This document shows, piece after piece, positions 58,019-64,000 of a stretch of 64,000 bases of DNA. The translations under genes and the position numbers were made by a program. The notes beneath the pieces are model-generated. The model was given only the letters and a program-made list of their open reading frames with translations, was not told the DNA's origin and ran no database searches. Position 1 is the first letter of the stretch, and every line of letters starts with the position of its first letter. Origin of the DNA: UBA4733 sp036734945 (GTDB taxonomy: Bacteria > Chloroflexota > UBA4733); NCBI GenBank assembly GCA_036734945.1, contig DAIMXP010000031.1, forward strand, positions 1 through 64,000. The letters are read 5' to 3'.

Positions 58019-59365
58019 TCACCCGGCGGCGCGCCCCGCCAGCAGCGCGTTGATCGCGTCGGACGCCGCCTGGCACGCCTCCGTTGCCGTCGCGTTGCCC
58101 GTACGGAGCGGCGTCTCCAGCTTGGCGGCGATGGCCGAGCTCACCGCCGGGTCCAGCGGGCTGGAGCGGGCATACGTGGCGGCCTGCACCACCGCTGTCG
58201 CCTCCGCCGGATCCAAGGTCAGCCCAGCCTTGGACGGATCGGCTTGCTTGGCCAGGGAGCGTAGCGGCGGGAGGTAGCTGCCACGCTGCAGCTCTGTCGC
58301 CAGCGCTACCATGGCGGCGAAGTCGGCTGGCGGGTCGGCGGCGCGGCTGGTCATAGCGAGCAGACTATTGAGTTGGAGGGTAGTCGCCTGGGCGACACCG
58401 CGGAACGGCTCGGCGTAGCGGAAGGGCCGTGTGGACGGCAGGCTGAAGAAGCTGCTCGCGAACTGGAGGGCGATCCGGGCGCCGTTGTAGTTCATCTGGG
58501 CGGGGTTAAAGCCGAACGCCTGCCCCGCTCCGCCCGGCGCCGGCGCCACGACCTTGTGCCTGGTGAATAGGTCGCCGTAGAAACTCGCTGCCTGCACCGC
58601 CGCTGGGTCGGTCAGCGTGCAGCGCTTGCCATCCCGACTGAGGACCTCCGCCCCGTTCTGCCAGAGGAAGACGAGCAGACCGGGGACGCCGTAGGGGGCG
58701 AAGGCGTACTGGTGGGGCGGCGCCGTGAGCGTGAGGCACGCCTCGAGCAGGCGCTTCCAGTCCCATGTGCCATCGGGCGGCGGCAGCTTCGCCTCCGCAA
58801 ACAGGGTCGGGTCGTACTGGAGGATGCCGGGGGTGATACTCAGGGGCAGGCCGTAGGTCTTGCCCTCGACCTGACCGGCGGCCAGGGCACCCGGGAAGTA
58901 GTCCGCGCGCGACACCAGGGACGTGGTCAGCAGGAGATCGTCGATCGGCCGCAGCAACTGGCGCCGCGCCACCTCCTGGACCACGTAGCTATTCCCCAAG
59001 GCGACCAGGTCTGGAACGGTTCCAGCAGTGGCGGCCGTGCCAGCGAGCGCCCCGCTCAGCGCCGGCACCTCTCCGGGCGTATAGGGCTGGCCGGGAGCGC
59101 CCGAGGCACCGGGAGGCACGGCGATCCAGACCAAGCGCGGGTCGAGGTTGGCCGCATGGGTTCCGACAACGCTGTCTAGCGCCTGCTGCAAGAGGATGGT
59201 GAGGTGCTCGCTGGGACCGTTAGCGACCGCGTTGTACAGCCCCGCCACCCGCACCTTCGGCAGGGACGGCGCGGCGCCGGGAAAGGCCGGGAGCGCGGCG
59301 CAACCCGCCAGGACCAGCGCGCCCCCACCGACGGCGCCGCCGAACGCCCGCCGCGACACCGCCAT
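58019..59365 (-). CDS. Tat-exported lipoprotein solute-binding protein, module A
   Basis: MAVSRRAFGGAVGGGALVLA with lipobox VLAGC. The mature part is a divergent family 1 substrate-binding protein: PDLVALGNSYVVQEVARRQL, GKTYGLPLSITPGILQYDPT, WDWKRLLEACLTL, NYNGARIALQFASSFFSLPS. ATG 59365 follows GGGAAGGG by 5 bases; GTG 59383 is less likely. No ABC permease is nearby. A relative lies at 63276 upstream of module B, so the binding protein appears to be part of both modules. Confidence 0.8.
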   Translation of the reverse strand: MAVSRRAFGGAVGGGALVLAGCAALPAFPGAAPSLPKVRVAGLYNAVANGPSEHLTILLQQALDSVVGTHAANLDPRLVWIAVPPGASGAPGQPYTPGEVPALSGALAGTAATAGTVPDLVALGNSYVVQEVARRQLLRPIDDLLLTTSLVSRADYFPGALAAGQVEGKTYGLPLSITPGILQYDPTLFAEAKLPPPDGTWDWKRLLEACLTLTAPPHQYAFAPYGVPGLLVFLWQNGAEVLSRDGKRCTLTDPAAVQAASFYGDLFTRHKVVAPAPGGAGQAFGFNPAQMNYNGARIALQFASSFFSLPSTRPFRYAEPFRGVAQATTLQLNSLLAMTSRAADPPADFAAMVALATELQRGSYLPPLRSLAKQADPSKAGLTLDPAEATAVVQAATYARSSPLDPAVSSAIAAKLETPLRTGNATATEACQAASDAINALLAGRAAG

Positions 59366-59501
59366 GGCAACCCTTCCCGCCACGCACCGTTACCGGGCGG
59401 CAATCGCGCCGGCCGCACCGCCGCTCCACGTCGGCGCTCAGCCGCAGTCGTCGTGATCGACGCTCTGGATGGCGATGCCGACTCTGCTCTGATTGGCCGC
59501 T

Positions 59502-60278
59502 TCAAATGCTGGCATTCAGGCGGAGCGTATCCCCGTCAACGCCGGCATGCAAGCGTGCTGGCGGCACTCCGTTCCGCATCTCTGCCACGCCGGTGGCGGT
59601 GATGTACACGGCATAGCTGCCGACATAGCCGCCGGGCGCGGTCCCGAAGTCGACGGCGATGACAAAGTCGCCCTCCTTGCCGGCGCCGACCCCGAAGGGA
59701 CCGATAGCGCTGTCCCGCCGTGGCTGGTGGTCCCTTCCCTGCCCGCTGAGGCCGCCCACCAGGCAGACCAACTCGTCGGGCCGAAAACCCGTCCCGCGCA
59801 ACTCCACCGTCAGGCGGCCCGGCCGGACGGTCGAACCGACCACCCCCAGCGTGGCGGGGTGCAGCGGCCTGATCACGGGCGACGGCGTGACGATATGCCC
59901 CGCAGGCGTCCCGGCCGCGAGGTCCGGGTGCTCAAGGCCCAGCCCGACCCCAGCACAAGCGAGGCTCGCATCGGAGGCGGCGCCGCCCAGCGTTTGTTGG
60001 ATGCGACTGAACGCACCTACCATAACCGCGATGATGACCAGCCCAGCAACCGCCGCCGGCAAGACCCGGCGCAGCCGGGAGGGCAGCGAACGCAACTGGC
60101 GAGCGCGCTGGAGTTCCGCAAGACAGTGGGCGCAGAGGAGCGACCGCCGCAAGTGCTGCAGGCAAGCCAAACAGAACGGCTTGCCGCAGCGGTCGCAGCG
60201 CTGCGGCGCCACGGTGGCAAGGTGGACGCTGCACCATTTTCTACCGTCCGACGCTCGGCGAGATCGCTCCTCGGTCAT
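59502..60278 (-). CDS. B-box-like zinc-finger membrane protein
   Basis: The N-terminus has CSVHLATVAPQRCDRCGKPF then CLACLQHLRRSLLCAHC, a B-box/RING-like cluster of Cys/His. A TM helix VLPAAVAGLVIIAVMVGAFS at about 70-90 follows, and an outer domain of about 160 residues that includes an immunoglobulin-like TVRPGRLTVELRGTGFRPDE. 258 residues. Topology suggests signal transfer or scaffolding; no family function. It sits between the two modules on the same strand. Confidence 0.62.
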   Translation of the reverse strand: MTEERSRRASDGRKWCSVHLATVAPQRCDRCGKPFCLACLQHLRRSLLCAHCLAELQRARQLRSLPSRLRRVLPAAVAGLVIIAVMVGAFSRIQQTLGGAASDASLACAGVGLGLEHPDLAAGTPAGHIVTPSPVIRPLHPATLGVVGSTVRPGRLTVELRGTGFRPDELVCLVGGLSGQGRDHQPRRDSAIGPFGVGAGKEGDFVIAVDFGTAPGGYVGSYAVYITATGVAEMRNGVPPARLHAGVDGDTLRLNASI

Positions 60279-60324
60279 CCGGGGCTACCGCCGCTGCAGC
60301 TCAGGCGAGCCAGGCGTACCTGTT

Positions 60325-60636
60325 TTAGCAACCGAAGCAGTAGCAGACGCCATCCTGCTGCGACCAGTACGCATGGTAGCAGTTCGAGAGCGGGGAAAAC
60401 GTGCAGCAACAGGGGTTAGCCAGCGTGCCGTCGCAATTATAGCCGGTGCAGCAGGTCTGCACGCCGTCGCAGGCGCAGCCGCTGCTGCAGTCACCGCCGA
60501 TGCATGCAAAAGCTACCCCGTGTCCGAGTAGCAGGCTTGCACTACCGCCTGCGGTCACGGCCACCCCAAGGCGACCAGCCTTCCCAAAGAGCGACCGGCG
60601 AGATACGGCACTAACACCCTTCCAAAGACCATCCAT
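60325..60636 (-). CDS. Tat-exported cysteine-rich protein, module B
   Basis: 103 residues. Tat signal SAVSRRSLFGKAGRLG (RR at 13-14), then hydrophobic GVAVTAGGSASLLLGHGVAF. The mature part holds 14 Cys: ACIGGDCSSGCACDGVQTCC, TGYNCDGTLANPCCCTFS, NCYHAYW, GVCYCFGC. It shares the triplet PCCC with module A but is otherwise unlike it. ATG 60636 follows GGAGG by 7 bases. One Trp in the mature part. Likely client of the MauE/MauD-like pair directly upstream. Confidence 0.62.
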   Translation of the reverse strand: MDGLWKGVSAVSRRSLFGKAGRLGVAVTAGGSASLLLGHGVAFACIGGDCSSGCACDGVQTCCTGYNCDGTLANPCCCTFSPLSNCYHAYWSQQDGVCYCFGC

Positions 60637-60694
60637 AGCAATGCCTCCGATCAATTGTTCTCGTCACACGTGGTTTGACGACTGTGGTTACACG

Positions 60695-61243
60695 CTAGGC
60701 TTTTTCCCGAACCACCTCCTCTCCTGCAGATACCGGTTGCTGCACCACCTGGCTGATCCAAGCGACGTTCGGGGCAACCTTTTGGTCGAAGAGCCGATCG
60801 CCGACGACTGCGAGGACGGTTGGCATCGCCTTGACGCTCAGCTCGCGGCTCCAGCGACCCCCCTTGTCGTAGACTGCTTGCGCGCACGCTGGAAGTGGCA
60901 GCGTGGTTTCGTCAGCATCGCCAGCGCCTCCGAGGACCGTGACGAGAGTCCAGTCCCCGAGATCCATGTCCCGAATGGTCCTGCAGAAGTCCTCGCATCC
61001 GCTACACCCGCGGCTCAGAAGGAAGGCCACCAATGCACGCGGAGGCAGCGCGTCGCCCAGATTGGCAGGTAGGCGCTCACCCTTGTGAAGACGCGACGGC
61101 GTCGGGGACATGGGTTCTAATCGTTGCTGGAGACCACCAATCTGATGGAATGCTCCCAAGACGAGCACGCCAACGAACAGGAGTACTACCCACTGAGCTG
61201 CAAACAAGGCGTAAAACAACGTTAGGTTCGATACGGGCAACAC
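60695..61243 (-). CDS. MauD-like redoxin, module B
   Basis: TM helix YALFAAQWVVLLFVGVLVLG, then a divergent thioredoxin-like domain with C80-x2-C83-x3-C87 (LSRGCSGCEDFCRTI), VTVLGGAGDADETTLPLPAC and VKAMPTVLAVVGDRLFDQKV with the cis-Pro. GTG 61243 is chosen because AAAGGA lies just before it; a longer GTG start at 61270 lacks one. 182 residues. Follows mauE by 35 bases. Confidence 0.74.
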   Translation of the reverse strand: MLPVSNLTLFYALFAAQWVVLLFVGVLVLGAFHQIGGLQQRLEPMSPTPSRLHKGERLPANLGDALPPRALVAFLLSRGCSGCEDFCRTIRDMDLGDWTLVTVLGGAGDADETTLPLPACAQAVYDKGGRWSRELSVKAMPTVLAVVGDRLFDQKVAPNVAWISQVVQQPVSAGEEVVREKA

Positions 61244-61278
61244 CGTGTCCTTTCTACTGGGGCGGTCCACGCGGAACC

Positions 61279-61854
61279 TCAGCCCTCCGCGCCGCGCTGG
61301 CCAGCGAGGCGCACCAGAACATCGAGACCCTCGGCGACAAGCACATACGTGAACGCAAGGCCAGCGGCCAGGACAAACGCTAGTGCGACAAAGCCGGGAT
61401 CGTACTGGAACCAGGGACGCACACCCCGGCGACCGGTCGCGACCGTCTCAAGCAGCCTCAGCGCCAGAAGTAGGAGGGCCACGTCACGTCCGAGCGTGTG
61501 CCAGCCAACACGGCTATGTCGCCGAGCCGAGCCGAAGCAATGGCAGTCGATGTCCCGTCCCTGCACCGTCACGGCCACGGTGGCGATGGAGAAGCTGGCT
61601 AGCAACAAGACCGCGAGACTGATCGCAACAACCAAGCCGACGCCGCTGAGCAACAGCAGCGCCGTGCCTAACTCAGCGAACGGCAGCAACCGACCATACA
61701 GTCGCGCCAGCGGGCGCGGCAAGACGCCGTACTCCAATACGCCCTGCACAAAGGCGGATACATCCCGCAGTTTGGTGAGGGCGGAAATCATGAAAATCAA
61801 CCCGAGCGTCAGCCGGAGCACGAGCGATACTTGAACCAGCGTCTGCGCGGCCAT
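61279..61854 (-). CDS. MauE-like membrane protein, module B
   Basis: 191 residues: MAAQTLVQVSLVLRLTLGLI, FMISALTKLRDVSAFVQGVL, ELGTALLLLSGVGLVVAISL, VQGRDIDCHCFGSARRHSRV with C104 and C106, and two further TM helices. ATG 61854 follows GAGGATCGTT. A longer frame to 61911 reads into the conserved upstream element and is rejected. Closest relative in the window is the remnant at 57739. Confidence 0.8.
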   Translation of the reverse strand: MAAQTLVQVSLVLRLTLGLIFMISALTKLRDVSAFVQGVLEYGVLPRPLARLYGRLLPFAELGTALLLLSGVGLVVAISLAVLLLASFSIATVAVTVQGRDIDCHCFGSARRHSRVGWHTLGRDVALLLLALRLLETVATGRRGVRPWFQYDPGFVALAFVLAAGLAFTYVLVAEGLDVLVRLAGQRGAEG

Positions 61855-61881
61855 AACGATCCTCACGCTATGTACAGGGTG

Positions 61882-61955
61882 ACGCTGCCAGTATGACCGG
61901 CTGGCCGTCATAATGCAGTGACGCCGAAGGGGCGCACCATCACTTTTTCATGACG
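61882..61955 (-). promoter_or_regulatory. Shared upstream element, module B
   Basis: Identical to the 46-base and 16-base blocks at 57870-57915 and 57928-57943 upstream of module A. Lies between the OmpR-type regulator and mauE. Confidence 0.68.
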
Positions 61956-61961
61956 CCGCCG

Positions 61962-62483
61962 CTATTCCCGTTGGTCCAGCAGGAGGAAGTAGCCACGAGT
62001 GGGATCCTGGCCCAGCAGCGACGCTTGGCCCAGTTCTTCCAACTTGAGCCGGAGCTGCTGCACCAGGTTGCGGATGACGCCCTCTGACGTGCCCAGCCGC
62101 AGCGCCAGCTCTTTGGCAAACAGTCCTCCACCACTGCTGCTGGCATAGAGCGTCCGCAACAGCCGGGCTTCCTGTTGGGTGAGACCCAGCCTTCTGCCGT
62201 CCGATCTTAGACATTCTTCGATGAGGTCGAATATCAGCGCGCCGAGCGACAAGCTCGTCGTAGGCTGCTGCACCCAGCGCTGCACCTTGAGGGCGAGCGC
62301 CCGCAGCGCCAGCTCCTCCTCACTGGCGGCGTCCCTGGCGCCATGCTCCAGCATGGCAAGATAGATCGCCAACTGGAGCGCCGCCGGACGGATCACGAAG
62401 ACCGCCGCCCCACGTTCTGCCAGCCGGCGTAGCGTCGCCACCGCCGACCCATCCCAGCGCTCCGTCTCGAAGAGCACCACCAA
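61962..62483 (-). CDS. OmpR/PhoB-type winged-helix regulator, N-terminally truncated
   Basis: The C-terminal 75 residues are a winged-helix (LGLTQQEARLLRTLYASSSG, KELALRLGTSEGVIRNLVQQ, LGQDPTRGYFLLL). The N-terminal 60 resemble the end of a receiver-like domain (FETERWDGSAVATLRRLAER). The frame stops at 62496-62498, 13 bases from TTG 62483, where the left inverted repeat of a MITE-like element begins. Probably cut by that insertion. It directly precedes module B and may have controlled it. Confidence 0.62.
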   Translation of the reverse strand: MVVLFETERWDGSAVATLRRLAERGAAVFVIRPAALQLAIYLAMLEHGARDAASEEELALRALALKVQRWVQQPTTSLSLGALIFDLIEECLRSDGRRLGLTQQEARLLRTLYASSSGGGLFAKELALRLGTSEGVIRNLVQQLRLKLEELGQASLLGQDPTRGYFLLLDQRE

Positions 62484-62486
62484 TCC

Positions 62487-62818
62487 GGCCCAGTGTTAGG
62501 GACGCTGTCACCAAGTGCAAGGTAAAGCGGCCAAGAGCAGCCCGAGCAACCTCGCCGCGCGAATGTCTCCACTCTACCGATGAATTGTTGTCGGCACAAC
62601 GAAAAAAGTGCCGACAAGGACCAGTGTCGGTACTTCTTCGCCCATTGGCAGCATAGACTACGCGTAGCAAGCGGACAAGGGTGACCCGAATTCGGGCGAA
62701 GTGCCGTCTCCAGAAAGTAAGTCGGCGCGGTGGTATGGGAAGCCCTGCCCCGCACCAACATCACCCGCTCAGCACAGGCCTACTTTGCACTCGGTAACAG
62801 CGACCCTAACACTGGGCC
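62487..62818. mobile_element. MITE-like element with about 40-bp inverted repeats
   Basis: 62487-62532 (GGCCCAGTGTTAGGGACGCT onward) and 62777-62818 are reverse complements with about four mismatches in 38 aligned bases. The 244-base interior codes for nothing. It contains a perfect hairpin TTGTCGGCAC-N10-GTGCCGACAA at 62588-62617. Its left end abuts the truncated regulator. Confidence 0.68.
62588..62617. repeat. 10-bp perfect hairpin
   Basis: TTGTCGGCAC (62588-62597) and GTGCCGACAA (62608-62617) around AACGAAAAAA. Confidence 0.6.
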
Positions 62819-62846
62819 TACTGCACGGGGGCAGGGGACCACCGCA

Positions 62847-63233
62847 TCATCCCAACGAGGAACCGCCGGAATACCGGCAACGACACGCGATCATCCATTG
62901 CCACCCGGCCAGGGCCACCGAGCTAGCGAGGGAAGCAGGAGCATCGCTGCGACGGGCAGGAACGGCACCGGCTGCCAGGAATGGTTCGTCGAGTTGATCC
63001 AGATGGTCCGGTCGACCGCTGCCCCACCAGGCCAACACCAGCCAGAGCAGGGCCGCCGCCAGTGTCGGCAGCCCACGCTTGGCGCGCCTCAGGTAACGCT
63101 CCAAGCCGAGCGATTGCGCATAGGCCAACAGCGCTGGCAAGGGCGCAAGGTTCGTGGGCATCGGCCGGTCGAATGGCATCCGTACACTGGCCATCGGGAT
63201 CGGGATCCTCGTGTGCGGCATGGTAACCCACAC
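62847..63233 (-). pseudogene. Possible transposase N-terminal fragment
   Basis: 128 codons with LPALLAYAQSLGLERYLRRA, KRGLPTLAAALLWLVLAWWG and SGRPDHLDQLDEPFLAA, which resembles the start of some DDE transposases. The rest shifts frame (PFLPVAAMLLLPSLARWPW in another frame). It adjoins the MITE-like element and could be what is left of the autonomous form. Low certainty. Confidence 0.35.
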
Positions 63234-63275
63234 AGGATGCCCGATCCTGCCGGCTCTTAAACGGTCCGATCTACG

Positions 63276-64000
63276 CTAGCCAGCCTGGCTCGACATGGCG
63301 CTCAGGCGCGCCCGGAGCGCCTGGGCGACCGCGGAGCAGGCCGTGGCAGGGTCGGCGCCGGTGGCGTGCTGGTAGCCAGGGAAGACGTCCCGGAGGCCCC
63401 CGAGCAGCGATCCCACCCCGACCTGATCGGCCGCACTGGCGCGGCCCACCTGCATGCCCCAGGCGATCGCCGACGCCAGGCGAGCGTCAAGGCGTCCTTG
63501 TTCGAGCATCTTCATCGCCAGGGGCTGCCGGGCCGACACGAGCAGCGACGGACCAACCGCCGCTTCGAGGGCACGCAGCACCGCGAGCGCCGCCTCGGGC
63601 TGCCGGCTACTTGCCGAGATCCCCGCGCCGACCTGCAGCTCGATCTTCGTCACCGGCGTGATCCCACCGGGCAGCCCCACCGGAATGGGCGCGAAGCCCA
63701 GCCCGACGTCCCAGGAGGTCGCGATGGCGGCGAGATCCGGGGAGTCGGCGTCCGCCGGTGTGGCGAACGTCGACGCAGCGTATCCTCCCCAGGCCCGGAT
63801 GGCGTAGGGACGGGCGGGATCCTTCGGCACCGCTCCGACGCCAGACTGGGGGACCACCAGACGGTCCCGCGTGACGAGATCCCGCCAGCAGGTCACCCCT
63901 TGAATCGCGGCCGGCTGGTCCAGCAGGACCGCGTCATTCACGTCGATCACCTCTCCGCCCGCCTGCCAGATGGGGATCTCGGGAGCAAGCGTGGTCACAT
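63276..64000 (-). CDS. Solute-binding protein, C-terminal part (cut by the window edge)
   Basis: About 240 residues of a family 1 substrate-binding protein: PEIPIWQAGGEVIDVNDAVL, YAIRAWGGYAASTFATPADA, VGLGFAPIPVGLPGGITPVT, SSRQPEAALAVLRALEAAVG. The N-terminus with its signal lies beyond position 64000. Upstream of module B as the protein at 58019 is upstream of module A. Confidence 0.72.
   Translation of the reverse strand, partial: VTTLAPEIPIWQAGGEVIDVNDAVLLDQPAAIQGVTCWRDLVTRDRLVVPQSGVGAVPKDPARPYAIRAWGGYAASTFATPADADSPDLAAIATSWDVGLGFAPIPVGLPGGITPVTKIELQVGAGISASSRQPEAALAVLRALEAAVGPSLLVSARQPLAMKMLEQGRLDARLASAIAWGMQVGRASAADQVGVGSLLGGLRDVFPGYQHATGADPATACSAVAQALRARLSAMSSQAG

Noticed and set aside
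55826..61854. Methylamine dehydrogenase operon
   Set aside because: No large subunit or MauG is present and the clients have a single mature Trp each.
1..64000. CRISPR array
   Set aside because: No set of regularly spaced direct repeats with unique spacers was seen; the repeats present are inverted and dispersed.
1..64000. Prophage
   Set aside because: No integrase, capsid, terminase or tail genes were found; the mobile signals are IS or MITE type.

Overview
The window is a high-GC bacterial chromosome segment. The gene content fits a Chloroflexota-type organism (Thermomicrobia or a relative): a tig-clpP-clpX-aroA cluster, many Tat-dependent lipoprotein solute-binding proteins without permeases, Uma2 genes, a TIR-NB-ARC-TPR protein and a formate dehydrogenase with an in-frame UGA. 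The lineage is an inference from gene content and style only.

Layout. 0-11.6 kb is an accessory island with much decay: a nucleosidase, a CYTH gene with an amber codon, a short RibA, a HicAB pair, a HAD dehalogenase with an amber codon, DUF433 plus a frameshifted nucleotidyltransferase, a 5'-truncated HsdR with its metallopeptidase partner, a dead IS1182-type element, a second toxin-antitoxin module and a MITE-like repeat. 11.6-25 kb is mostly housekeeping: a large membrane glycosyltransferase-like protein, a ferredoxin, tRNA-Leu and tRNA-Gly, tig-clpP-clpX, aroA (which seems to have lost its stop), a Tat lipoprotein, a YtcJ-like amidohydrolase and a bactofilin. 25-31.5 kb holds a secreted PLC-type phosphoesterase, two duplicated Uma2 genes around the fossil of a TIR-NB-ARC-TPR gene, a broken TPR-like gene, small hypotheticals and a toxin-antitoxin pair. 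31.5-35.6 kb is the minus-strand operon sucC-sucD-icd-dapB. 35.9-40.7 kb has a lipoprotein, a ribbon-helix-helix/purM/hypothetical operon and an Xre-RES toxin-antitoxin pair.

40.8-48 kb contains an intact TIR-NB-ARC-TPR STAND protein bordered by a family of long inverted repeats; the same repeats fill the gaps of the formate dehydrogenase genes (fdhA, fdhB, nrfD-like, fdhD, to 51.2 kb). An encapsulated-ferritin-like gene diverges from fdhA.

52-64 kb, nearly all minus strand, is the most unusual part. Two modules are each built from a Tat lipoprotein solute-binding protein, a MauE-like membrane protein, a MauD/TlpA-like redoxin and a Tat-exported cysteine-rich protein (18 and 14 Cys). They share a 46-bp identical upstream element and sit next to an ECF sigma/anti-sigma pair, a zinc-finger membrane protein and a truncated OmpR-type regulator. 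My reading is an oxidative maturation and export system for cysteine-rich secreted proteins; it is not methylamine dehydrogenase, because each mature protein has only one Trp and no large subunit is present.
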